Virus record (IMG/VR): IMGVR_UViG_3300021165_000644
Location: 1-22,663 of that record
Direction: 5' to 3' (one strand)
Source of the DNA: a virus
Length of the DNA: 22,663 bases
Made by a program: the position numbers and the translations under genes. Position 1 is the stretch's first letter; each line of letters begins with the position of its first letter. Shown in pieces: positions 7,266-15,267 of this stretch. The notes below the pieces were generated by a model. That model ran no database searches. It was not told the origin of the DNA and saw only the letters and a program-made list of their open reading frames with translations.

Positions 7266-8021
7266 ATGGAACAAAATATTATGGATGCTGCAACACAAGG
7301 TTTTAACTTACCTCACGATGTTGTTCAATTACCTACTGGCGGTATATTTTATCAATCAAAAAAGAAATCGGTTAAAGTTGGTTATTTAACGGCTAATGAT
7401 GAAAATTATTTAGTTGGTTCAGGTATTAGTGGTGAAAACATTATTTTATCATTATTAAGAAATAAAATATATGAGCATGATTTAAGACCCGAAGAATTAT
7501 TAAATGGTGATGTTGAAGCTATTTTAATATTCTTAAGAAATACGTCATTTGGAACCGAATATAAATTAAATTTAATTGACCCTAAAACTGATAAATCATT
7601 TGTTGCTACAATTTTATTAGATGAATTAAATATTAAACAAACAACTATAAAACCTGATGAAAATGGTTTATTTACAACGACATTACCAAAAAGTGGTAAA
7701 ACCGTTAAATTAAGACCTACCACATTTTTTGATACGGTAGAATTGGATAGAATGGTTAATCAATATCCTGCCGGAAGACAAGCACCGAGGGTGACTTGGA
7801 AATTAAATCAACATATCGTTGAATTTGATGGGGATACCGATAAAGGTAAAATCGCGGCTTATGTTGAGACATTACCAATTAGTGATTCAAAATACATAAG
7901 ACAATTTTTAAGAGATAATGAACCATCATTAGATTTAAGTAGACAAGTAATCGCCCCTTCAGGAGAACTGGTATCTTTCGAGATAACCTTTGGGGTGGAC
8001 TTTTTTCGCCCTTTCTTCTAA
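7266..8021 (+). CDS. T4 gp26-family baseplate / tail assembly chaperone-like protein, frame-0 product
   Basis: A 251-residue protein. LPTGGIFY (residues 22-29), LTANDENYLVGSGISGENII, and LLNGDVEAILIFLRNTSFGT (78-97) fit the pattern of the T4 gp26/tail-chaperone family (LPS-G-hy-Y, T-x-x-DE, then LL-x-GD-x-x-LL-x-x-R). A second beta region, LPKSGKTVKLRPTTFFDTVE, follows. The frame also opens at a GTG at 7203, but that lies inside the terminator stem; ATG 7266, with an A-rich leader, is the sensible start. The position between tube and tape-measure genes is that of the tail assembly chaperones that shepherd the tape measure. The frame ends right after DFFRPFF, and a second frame continues downstream (see 8008-8163). 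Confidence 0.8.
   Translation: MEQNIMDAATQGFNLPHDVVQLPTGGIFYQSKKKSVKVGYLTANDENYLVGSGISGENIILSLLRNKIYEHDLRPEELLNGDVEAILIFLRNTSFGTEYKLNLIDPKTDKSFVATILLDELNIKQTTIKPDENGLFTTTLPKSGKTVKLRPTTFFDTVELDRMVNQYPAGRQAPRVTWKLNQHIVEFDGDTDKGKIAAYVETLPISDSKYIRQFLRDNEPSLDLSRQVIAPSGELVSFEITFGVDFFRPFF
8001..8009 (+). promoter_or_regulatory. Candidate +1 ribosomal frameshift site TTT TTT CGC
   Basis: Frame 0 reads GAC TTT TTT CGC. A tRNA-Phe in the P site on TTT (8004-8006) can slip one base forward to TTC (8005-8007), a full match for its GAA anticodon, while the A site faces CGC, a rarely used Arg codon in this AGA-rich genome. The new frame continues GCC and stays open to 8163. A -2 slip on the T run would give the same frame. 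A one-base homopolymer error in assembly is the alternative. Confidence 0.6.
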
Positions 8022-8163
8022 TCATAGACAAGGTCTAATTGAGGAGTATTATTTTTTAGCTCGTTATATTAGACTTTCATATTCAGATTTTAATATAATG
8101 CCGACGTATGTAAGAAAATATCTTGTAGACCGGATAATCGAAGATAATACACCAAAGACGTAA
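8008..8163 (+). CDS. C-terminal extension of the tail chaperone in the +1 frame (frameshift product of 7266-8163)
   Basis: After the T6 run the +1 frame is open for 51 more codons: ALSSNHRQGLIEEYYFLARY, then IRLSYSDFNIMPTYVRKYLV and DRIIEDN, ending at TAA 8161-8163. It contains no ATG except one 18 codons from its end, and no independent start region, so it is most simply made as a fusion of about 298 residues with the preceding protein. The pattern (hydrophobic helix, S-Y-S-D-F, then M-P-x-Y-x-R and an amphipathic helix) resembles the second part of tail assembly chaperones, where a small fraction of ribosomes shift frame to make the longer form that contacts the tape measure. The stop codon lies in the loop of the following terminator hairpin. 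Confidence 0.7.
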   Translation, partial: ALSSNHRQGLIEEYYFLARYIRLSYSDFNIMPTYVRKYLVDRIIEDNTPKT

Positions 8164-8187
8164 TTTAAAACTACTCTTTGGTGTATT
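8146..8187 (+). terminator. Terminator between the tail chaperone and tape measure genes
   Basis: A 13-bp stem (8146-8158, core ACACCAAAGA, with 8175-8187, core TCTTTGGTGT) around a 16-base loop holding the chaperone extension's stop codon, followed by ATTTATTT-like T-rich sequence. It reads as a plus-strand intrinsic terminator, with a longer loop than usual. Confidence 0.7.
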
Positions 8188-8198
8188 TATTTATAAAC
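8188..8198 (+). promoter_or_regulatory. TATTTATA motif upstream of the tape measure gene
   Basis: TATTTATAAAC directly follows the terminator stem; the octamer ends 14 bases before the ATG at 8210. If this is a -10-type element the leader would be very short. Confidence 0.42.
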
Positions 8199-8209
8199 AC
8201 ATTTTTATT

Positions 8210-9973
8210 ATGGCAAAAGGGATAAAAGATTTTACCGCAGCACAAACACAATTAGTACTTGATATAGATAATTTAAGTAGTAAAATGTTAGCCCAATTCG
8301 GTATGACCGAAAAAATGGCTCAGTCAATGAGAGCGGCAATGGCTTTATCGTTGGATGCTATACAAGATATGGGGGGTACTCTCCAAGATGTTGAGAACTT
8401 ACAAAAAAGTGTTGCCGAAAGTTTAGGTAGAGCGGTAACACTAAGTGCCAATGGTGCTAAAGACTTATACGCGTCATTTAAAGTTACCGGTCAAGAAGTT
8501 ACTAAAATGGTTAGTGGTATGGCGGATGTTGGTGTATCGGCTTATAACACTGCGTCTGAAATGAAAAAAGTTGTAGATATTTCTCGTGAATCCGGGGTTA
8601 ATGCTCAGGCAGTATCAGGTAAAGTTTTAGATAATATGAAATACCTTAACCAATTCAATTTTGAAGGGGGTGTTTCAGGTTTAGCTAAAATGGCGGCCCA
8701 AGCGAGTATGTTAAGAATTGATATGAAATCAACATTAGATTTTGCAGAAAAAGTGTATAACCCTGAAGGGGCTATTGAAACAGCAGCGGCTTTACAAAGA
8801 TTAGGTGTTACCCAAGGTGATTTATTAGACCCATTAAAATTATTGGATTTATCACAAAATGACCCAGCGGAATTACAAAATCAAATTGCTCAAATGAGTA
8901 AACAATTTGTAAAATTAAAAGAGGATGGTTCTGGGTTTGAAATTATGAAGGGTGGTAAACGTCAAATGCAAGAAATTGCTAAAGCGATGGGGATGCCCTA
9001 TACCGAATTAACTAAAATGGCTTTAGCGGGAGCGGATTTAGATAAGAAATTGAAAGAAATAAGTTTTCCAAAAGATTTTAGTAGTGAGGAAGATAGAAAA
9101 CTTATTGCTAATATGGCGGAAATGGGTACGGGTGGAAAATATCAAGTTACTATTGGTGATGAAACTAAAGATGTTGACCAACTTACACCTGAAGATTTTG
9201 CAAAACTTAAAGAAGCCGCTGAAAAAGGTCCACTAACTATGGAGGAGTTAGCTAAACAACAATTATCGGCTCTACAAACAATTGCGGGAGGTATCGCAAA
9301 ACTTGTTTCAACTCCGGCAACAGCTTTGGCTAAATCATATACCGGTGACGAATTATTGACATTAGCAAAAGGGGTTATGCCGGCAATAAATGATTCTTTA
9401 GACCCAAATTTAAAAGCTAATAAGATGGGTAAAAATCTTGACGAAACAGTTGCTGGTGGTAATTCTATTAGTGATTTTTTGATGGGTACGTCAAAAGCTC
9501 TTATGTCTTCTACAACAAATTTTGCTGAGGCTATGGATAAACTAACTCAAAAAATGCCATTATTAAGTAATGGTCTTCAACAAATACTTGATAAGATGAA
9601 TATTGGTAATCCACTTGTTCAAGCCAAAGACGTTTTAAAAATGCCGGGTCAAGATATTCAATTATTACCGGAAGACACTTTTGCTGCATTTACAAAAGGT
9701 AGTGATGTTTTATCTAAACTCACTGGGTCAAATAATACATCTACACCACCATCATCAACTAATTCTACTGTAGATTTAACACATACATTAAATATTAATA
9801 TAACAGCACCTAGTAATGTTAATACAGACCAAGTCATCGCAATGTTTAATGACACCGGTGTTTCACAAGCTTTAGGTGTTGCGGTTAAAGAGGCATTTAC
9901 TAATGGGGGATTAACAACATCCAACCCTAATAAACAACAATTAATGAATTCAGGAAATTTACAATACTCTTAA
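8210..9973 (+). CDS. Tape measure protein (T4 gp29-like length)
   Basis: A 587-residue, mostly helical Ala/Met/Lys-rich protein directly after the chaperone gene, the standard position of the tape measure that sets tail length and occupies the tube lumen. T4 gp29 is 590 aa, so a tail near T4 length (about 90 nm at 1.5 angstrom per residue) is predicted. The N-terminal half has repeated amphipathic helices (MAQSMRAAMALSLDAIQDMG, DNLSSKMLAQFG). The middle has LAKQQLSALQTIAGGIAKLV. The C-terminus after a Ser/Thr/Pro linker (about residues 508-522) has a small beta-alpha end, THTLNINITAPSNVNTDQVI, seen in many tape measures. No clear transmembrane segment. Identity with gp29 is not shown by sequence, only by role, size and place. 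Confidence 0.8.
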   Translation: MAKGIKDFTAAQTQLVLDIDNLSSKMLAQFGMTEKMAQSMRAAMALSLDAIQDMGGTLQDVENLQKSVAESLGRAVTLSANGAKDLYASFKVTGQEVTKMVSGMADVGVSAYNTASEMKKVVDISRESGVNAQAVSGKVLDNMKYLNQFNFEGGVSGLAKMAAQASMLRIDMKSTLDFAEKVYNPEGAIETAAALQRLGVTQGDLLDPLKLLDLSQNDPAELQNQIAQMSKQFVKLKEDGSGFEIMKGGKRQMQEIAKAMGMPYTELTKMALAGADLDKKLKEISFPKDFSSEEDRKLIANMAEMGTGGKYQVTIGDETKDVDQLTPEDFAKLKEAAEKGPLTMEELAKQQLSALQTIAGGIAKLVSTPATALAKSYTGDELLTLAKGVMPAINDSLDPNLKANKMGKNLDETVAGGNSISDFLMGTSKALMSSTTNFAEAMDKLTQKMPLLSNGLQQILDKMNIGNPLVQAKDVLKMPGQDIQLLPEDTFAAFTKGSDVLSKLTGSNNTSTPPSSTNSTVDLTHTLNINITAPSNVNTDQVIAMFNDTGVSQALGVAVKEAFTNGGLTTSNPNKQQLMNSGNLQYS

Positions 9974-9993
9974 AATAGATAATTTATCTATTT
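9973..9993. terminator. 9-bp AT-rich inverted repeat after the tape measure gene
   Basis: AAATAGATA (9973-9981) and TATCTATTT (9985-9993) are perfect inverted copies with a 3-base loop, starting on the last base of the tape measure stop codon. The stem is AT-rich and the tail is short, so it may be only a weak terminator. It overlaps the next TATTTATA motif. Confidence 0.45.
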
Positions 9994-10001
9994 ATAATTA
10001 A
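9989..10001 (+). promoter_or_regulatory. TATTTATA motif upstream of the 1641-aa baseplate gene
   Basis: TATTTATAATTAA, with the octamer ending 16 bases before the ATG at 10013. The right arm of the 9973-9993 inverted repeat overlaps it, so hairpin formation in upstream transcripts and promoter function share sequence. Confidence 0.42.
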
Positions 10002-10012
10002 ATAATAAAAAT

Positions 10013-13000
10013 ATGTCAAATAGTACATTATCGTTTACATCCTCATCTTCGTTTAGAGATGTTTTATTAGCAAGAAACTTAACACCGTATAGTGTTACCG
10101 GAGTTTACACACCACCGGGGTCTAATATTAATAGTGAGATTAGTTTAAGTAATTTTAATGTTATAAATTCCCCTGATGAATTAATGACAGATGGTCTATT
10201 CTCGAATAAATTATATCCTTTGAATGAATATGGGCCGGATGGTGGGTATGATTTAAATATAAATTATAATAACCCCCCACTTCCGGTTACGTCAAATCAA
10301 GGAGAATATAGCCCTAATGATACTGTATTAGATATTGTAAATGAATTTTTTATTGATGCGGCGTATATTGATAATTACTATGGACCAGTTGGTGGATTTA
10401 ACGATATGTACGGGGTTACTACTCAAATATTGGGGCAACCAATACATCAACCATATTTACCAACAACTTTTGTTCCCTCATCATATTCTCCATATGAGAT
10501 TTTATTATCATCAAATCCAACAGGGAGTGATGGTTCATTATCTCAGGATTCGTACTTGACTAGATTAGGGGCAACATTTTTAAATCAATTATTCCAAGAT
10601 AGAATTGCAAGACAAATTTACATAAATACTGTTGGTCAAGTTAATTTAGAATCATTATCGGACCCTTTTGAGGCTAGTTTAATTATATCGGGACAAGAAC
10701 CTTTAATATATAGAAATTGGAAGATTACATCACCTGAGGGTCCAATTCTCGCTGCGGCAGATTTAATTACTAGATTAGGTGGTGCGTATTGGCCTGTTTC
10801 ACCAATCCCTGGTGATTATTTTACAGATAATACAAGAAATAGTCAAACACAACAAACATCAAATGCGTTAAACGTCGTTAATCAATTAACAGGTGGGTTT
10901 TTAGGTCCAATTTTAAATGTTAAAAGAAATCCTTCTGAAATATTTTTAGCAAATACCGGAAATGGGCAAAGGTCTGTTTTATTTAGAAATCTTAATTATA
11001 ATCGTTATCAACCAAGTTATGATAAAAATTTTGGTGGGTTATTAGGTATTGGACAAGCTATTCTTAGTTTAATAAATCCTGATAATGGAACCTTAGTTGG
11101 TGGTTATTATGTTGGTAGTAGAAACTCTGAACCATCTACAATAACTTCACCACCAAATCAAGTTCCTGTTAACGCTTTTGGGCAACAAGAACAATCACCG
11201 GTATATGGGCCTTCTGAAATGGGTATTTTATTTGAGGGTAACCAAGATACACTTAACTTTGGTTTGGCAGCTAAATCATTGACTGATGGTGGAGGTATTG
11301 TCGGTCAATTTGTTTGGACTTCACCAAAATATAAAGCAAATGCGGGATTTAGTGCAACACCGGGGGGTGGTTCAGGTTCTGCTGACCCTGAATTTAATTT
11401 AATTAGTAGTAATTATACTCGTGATGAATCTACTAATTTTACATTTAAACAAACGTCAATTCTTGACCAAACACAAAGATTAGTTAATTCGGCTGATAAC
11501 GTTCAAGGCATTACAAGATTAAAACACGTTGGTAATGCAATTAACCAAGTTAGTAAAGTGTTTCACGATGGATATAAAGAAATAACTAAAGGCTCTCAAG
11601 TAGTGTCTTATAAAGACCAAACAACCGGAGGTGAGGCTGGTATTGAATATTGTAGAATATTCACCAAAGACACACCTTATTACACTTATGCCGACTTACA
11701 AAAAACAGATGGAATAACCACATCCGGAAGAAGATTTACGAGTTCCGTATTAGATAATACATTTAATTTAAATATTTCTCCTACAAGAAATCCGGGGTCA
11801 ACAAACATAGTTGCAAATGGTCCTAATGGAATTGGGGGTTACGCTAAAAAATATATGTTTTCGATTGAGAATTTGGCTTGGAGAACATCAACAAAACAAG
11901 GTTATACTTATGATGATTTACCTGTTTGTGAGAAAGGTCCAAATGGGGGTAGAGTTATGTGGTTTCCCCCTTATGATTTAAAATTTAATGATACTAGTAC
12001 TGCAAATTGGTCTGAAACATCGTTTTTAGGTAGACCGGAACCGATATATACGTATAAAGATACTAAAAGAACAGGCACATTAAGTTGGAAAATTATTGTT
12101 GACCATCCATCAGTTGTTAATACCATAGTTGATAAACAATTAAAAGGCGCTAATAAAGATAGGATGAACTCTATATTAGACTCATTTTTTGCGGGATGTG
12201 TTAAATATGATATTTACGAATTGGCTAAAAAATTTAATACGGTTCCAACAAGAGATTTATATACTTATCAAGAAATTTTAACAAACCCTAAAGTTAGTAC
12301 TGAGGACATTAAAACTGTTAGTCAAAATTTACCTAAAGGAAATGCAATAGTTAAATCTGGCCCCGATAGTAGTGTTCCACAAACAAATAATGATAATAAT
12401 ATTGATTTAGGTTCAAAATATGATAATTATGGGTTTTATTTTGATAATGATATTCCCGGACCTTCTAATAGAACTAATCCAATCCCAAATTCAACATATA
12501 AATCTGATTATGATACATACATTAGTAGTGTGAATCAAGACCAATATGTTGCAATTTCTAATAAAACATTTCCATTAATGAGCACTAATTTAAATGTAAA
12601 AGAATTTTTTGAAAATGTTATAATTGATAATTTTAATTTTATAAATAATAGCTTTATTGAGGATGCTTTTAAAATTTTAAGTGAGGAAACTGGAACTATT
12701 AAAATTTCATTAAGAGCGGCGGCTTCAGCACCTGCAAATAAAACATATAATAAGAAATTGTCAGAAAGAAGAGCAAATTCTGTTAAAGAATATTTCAAAA
12801 CAACTAAATTAGATAAATTTGTTGATAAAACTTTAACTTTTTCAAAACCGGAAACTGTGGGTGAGGATGAAACCGCAATACCAAGAACATCGAAAGGTTC
12901 TGGAGCCTCAGTCAACTGCACTAAAGATATTGTAGATAAAAATGGTAGTGATAAAAATAAAGACGCTCAAAAATACTCAGTTGATGCTATGGCTTGTAGG

Positions 13001-14938
13001 AGAGTTGTTATAAAGGTCGATGTAACAGCTATTGATAAACCAATTGTACCTAATGTTGAAAAACCTGATGTAGTTGTTAACGCTCCGGTAGAAAAAAAAC
13101 CGGAACCAAAGAAACCGGAACCAATAGTTACTATTGAGAAAAAATTAAAAGACGGTATAAGTAAACAAATATTAAGAAATTTATTTTCTGAATGTGATTA
13201 TTTTGATGTTATTAAGGAAGACGCTCCCATGGTATATGACTCAATTCAGGAAAAAATTAAATATTTTAATCCTGCGTTTCACTCTATGACACCGGAAGGT
13301 TTAAACTCTCGTTTAACATTTTTAAATCAGTGTGTAAGACCTGGTGAAACAATACCAGTAATTGGTTCCGATGGAAAACCAAGACAAAATGATGCTCAAA
13401 ATACATCGTTTGGAGCTCCACCAATATTGGTATTAAGAATTGGTGATTTTTATAATACTAAAATTATACCTAGAAATTTATCATTCACGTATGACCCATT
13501 ACTTTTAGATTTAAACCCTGAAGGTATTGGTATACAACCTATGTTAGCAACCGTTACATTATCATTTGACTTAATTGGTGGTATGGGTCTTAAACAACCT
13601 GTTGAACAATTACAAAACGCGTTATCATTTAATTATTATGCCAATACTGAAATATATGATGAAAGGTCTACTTGGACTGATGATAGCTGGAAGGCATTGG
13701 ATAAACAATACTTCCAAGATATTTTAGATGCTCAACCTACGGTAAAGAATGTTGATAACCAACAAACAAATACCGCTGGTGAAACAATTGGTCAAATACA
13801 AACAACGGTTAATGTTGAGAGTGGTCAAACCGGTGATATTACCTATATGAAAATTATGGATAGTTTATTGGATGTAACCAAAGAGTATTATACAAATATT
13901 GTAAATCAGGCGGAAACTATGACCAAATCGTATAATGATGGTATTTGGCAATTAACAACCAAAGAATTGTTATACACTGATGGTGAATTTAATTTAAATT
14001 CGTCAAGTATGTTAGTACCAATTTTTGGAAAATCTGTTTTTGAAAGTAAAATTGATGAGTTATTTACAAAAACAATTGAGGATATTGATAATGATACTAA
14101 TTTTATTATAGTGGGTTTACTTGGTGATAATTTTAACGAAGCAACAATTAGAGATGTTAAATCAAATATAAAAAAATATATAACTGATTATAAAACTGAT
14201 TTTAGTTTGGGGGTTAATTCTATTGTTAGTAATGTTGTTCAACAACAAGTAGATATGGTTCAGGTATTTAGAAAAATTAATTATGTAACAACATTTTCTG
14301 ATGGTGTGATAATTGATTCTAAACCTAAAGTATATAATATATCCGCAACAACAGAAATTAGTAAATTAAGTGTTCCTGAACCAATAGACACTTATGATGA
14401 ACTTTGGAGAGATTATCAAACAGTGGGGGATAATATTTTAAGTTTTAATGATTTTTTAATAACAAAACAACTTATAACAAAAGAATATTTAGAACCTGGT
14501 GGTTTTAATTCAACATCAAATAATTTTGATGTTAGTAATTTACCCGATAAACGATTTTTTATGATTATGGCTCAAATTTTTAATGATAGAGATAAGTTTA
14601 ATCAGTTTAATGATATTGTTATCACTAATACTATGGATAATTCCACATCAGGTTTAAAAAGAAAATATAATAAAATTGTTGATAATTTTAGAGATAAAGT
14701 TAAAGAAGAGTTAGACGCTGAAGAAAAATATTATAAAGTCGTTAAAAAGGATGAGGTATATTTGGATTATCTTGCGGTTGAAAACCTTTATAAAAAAGGT
14801 AAAACACGTAAATTTACATATACAACAGTTCCTAATTCATCAACAAATGAACTACAGACAACAGATTTATTATTATTGTATCAAGGTAGTAATAGTGGTG
14901 ATAAAACAATTTGGACAGATAAAACCCAATTTAATTAA
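10013..14938 (+). CDS. Giant baseplate protein with embedded OmpA-like domain
   Basis: A 1641-residue protein. The first ~600 residues are Asn/Ser/Tyr-rich and look structural. About 620-705 has a compact conserved-looking block: KKYMFSIENLAW, GGRVMWFPPYDLKF, FLGRPEPIYTYKDTKRTG, LSWKIIVDHPS. A second block follows at about 1085-1195: FHSMTPEGLNSRLTFLNQC, FGAPPILVLRIGDFYNTKII, LDLNPEGIGIQPMLATVTLS. These motifs feel like large-phage baseplate or tube-adaptor proteins, but I cannot name a T4 equivalent. Between the blocks sit an OmpA-like domain (about 860-1006) and a Pro/Lys linker with repeated KKPEP (about 1030-1045). The last ~400 residues are helical and charged. No signal peptide. It heads the longest unit, with the gp53-like gene two bases after its stop, so joint translation and assembly into the baseplate are likely. 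Confidence 0.75.
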   Translation: MSNSTLSFTSSSSFRDVLLARNLTPYSVTGVYTPPGSNINSEISLSNFNVINSPDELMTDGLFSNKLYPLNEYGPDGGYDLNINYNNPPLPVTSNQGEYSPNDTVLDIVNEFFIDAAYIDNYYGPVGGFNDMYGVTTQILGQPIHQPYLPTTFVPSSYSPYEILLSSNPTGSDGSLSQDSYLTRLGATFLNQLFQDRIARQIYINTVGQVNLESLSDPFEASLIISGQEPLIYRNWKITSPEGPILAAADLITRLGGAYWPVSPIPGDYFTDNTRNSQTQQTSNALNVVNQLTGGFLGPILNVKRNPSEIFLANTGNGQRSVLFRNLNYNRYQPSYDKNFGGLLGIGQAILSLINPDNGTLVGGYYVGSRNSEPSTITSPPNQVPVNAFGQQEQSPVYGPSEMGILFEGNQDTLNFGLAAKSLTDGGGIVGQFVWTSPKYKANAGFSATPGGGSGSADPEFNLISSNYTRDESTNFTFKQTSILDQTQRLVNSADNVQGITRLKHVGNAINQVSKVFHDGYKEITKGSQVVSYKDQTTGGEAGIEYCRIFTKDTPYYTYADLQKTDGITTSGRRFTSSVLDNTFNLNISPTRNPGSTNIVANGPNGIGGYAKKYMFSIENLAWRTSTKQGYTYDDLPVCEKGPNGGRVMWFPPYDLKFNDTSTANWSETSFLGRPEPIYTYKDTKRTGTLSWKIIVDHPSVVNTIVDKQLKGANKDRMNSILDSFFAGCVKYDIYELAKKFNTVPTRDLYTYQEILTNPKVSTEDIKTVSQNLPKGNAIVKSGPDSSVPQTNNDNNIDLGSKYDNYGFYFDNDIPGPSNRTNPIPNSTYKSDYDTYISSVNQDQYVAISNKTFPLMSTNLNVKEFFENVIIDNFNFINNSFIEDAFKILSEETGTIKISLRAAASAPANKTYNKKLSERRANSVKEYFKTTKLDKFVDKTLTFSKPETVGEDETAIPRTSKGSGASVNCTKDIVDKNGSDKNKDAQKYSVDAMACRRVVIKVDVTAIDKPIVPNVEKPDVVVNAPVEKKPEPKKPEPIVTIEKKLKDGISKQILRNLFSECDYFDVIKEDAPMVYDSIQEKIKYFNPAFHSMTPEGLNSRLTFLNQCVRPGETIPVIGSDGKPRQNDAQNTSFGAPPILVLRIGDFYNTKIIPRNLSFTYDPLLLDLNPEGIGIQPMLATVTLSFDLIGGMGLKQPVEQLQNALSFNYYANTEIYDERSTWTDDSWKALDKQYFQDILDAQPTVKNVDNQQTNTAGETIGQIQTTVNVESGQTGDITYMKIMDSLLDVTKEYYTNIVNQAETMTKSYNDGIWQLTTKELLYTDGEFNLNSSSMLVPIFGKSVFESKIDELFTKTIEDIDNDTNFIIVGLLGDNFNEATIRDVKSNIKKYITDYKTDFSLGVNSIVSNVVQQQVDMVQVFRKINYVTTFSDGVIIDSKPKVYNISATTEISKLSVPEPIDTYDELWRDYQTVGDNILSFNDFLITKQLITKEYLEPGGFNSTSNNFDVSNLPDKRFFMIMAQIFNDRDKFNQFNDIVITNTMDNSTSGLKRKYNKIVDNFRDKVKEELDAEEKYYKVVKKDEVYLDYLAVENLYKKGKTRKFTYTTVPNSSTNELQTTDLLLLYQGSNSGDKTIWTDKTQFN
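12593..13030 (+). other. OmpA-like peptidoglycan-binding domain within the baseplate protein
   Basis: Residues about 860-1006. After TGTIKISLRAAASAP (a strand that matches the I-x-I-x-G-H position of OmpA) comes YNKKLSERRANSVKEYF (912-928), the signature helix of the OmpA C-terminal family. Later come a VGEDE segment, matching the usual G-x-G-E, and ACRRVVIKVDV (994-1004), matching the RRV-x-I final strand. The GHTD segment, whose Asp binds diaminopimelate in known OmpA domains, is replaced by an Ala-rich stretch, while the helix Arg (R919/R920) is kept. An acidic Lys/Asp loop is inserted before the last strand. Confidence 0.8.
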
Positions 14939-14940
14939 AA

Positions 14941-15267
14941 ATGAATAATAGACAAAATTATAATAGATACAATGATTTTTTGTTAAATGGAGAACAAACT
15001 ATTGTTCCGTACATTACTATACCTAGTAAATCTACGGACAAAAGGTATATTTACAAAATTGGTCAATCAAGGTTGGATAAAATATCTCAACAATATTATG
15101 GGACACCAACGTTTGGGTGGTTAATTATGGCATCAAACCCCAATTTTGGTGGTGAAGAATGGAATATACCGGATGCAAGTATTTTAACAATACCATTTCC
15201 GTTAGTAACATCTTTACAAGATTATAAATCAGAATTAGATAATCATTTCTTTTATTATGGAAGGTAA
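14941..15267 (+). CDS. Baseplate wedge protein, gp53/LysM-like
   Basis: A 108-residue protein. Residues about 35-90 have the LysM-like pattern used by T4 gp53 and phage tail protein X: a strand RYIYKIGQSRLDKISQQYYG, then helix GWLIMASNPN, then WNIPDASILTIPFP. The YYG-x-P-x-x-GWLI-x-x-x-NP signature is typical. T4 gp53 (196 aa) joins baseplate wedges into the ring; LysM-fold proteins of this type also occur near hub proteins. The start lies two bases after the upstream stop, and the 3' end overlaps the next gene by 11 bases, so translation of all three is likely coupled. Confidence 0.75.
   Translation: MNNRQNYNRYNDFLLNGEQTIVPYITIPSKSTDKRYIYKIGQSRLDKISQQYYGTPTFGWLIMASNPNFGGEEWNIPDASILTIPFPLVTSLQDYKSELDNHFFYYGR

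Noticed and set aside
12640-12650. TATAAATA as a T4-type late promoter
   Set aside because: It lies inside a coding region where Asn/Ile codons create it, and its orientation does not agree with the intergenic TATTTATA set.
12535-12921. 128-codon open frame on the minus strand
   Set aside because: It lies wholly opposite the OmpA-like domain of a clear gene, with no leader or family resemblance; a shadow frame.
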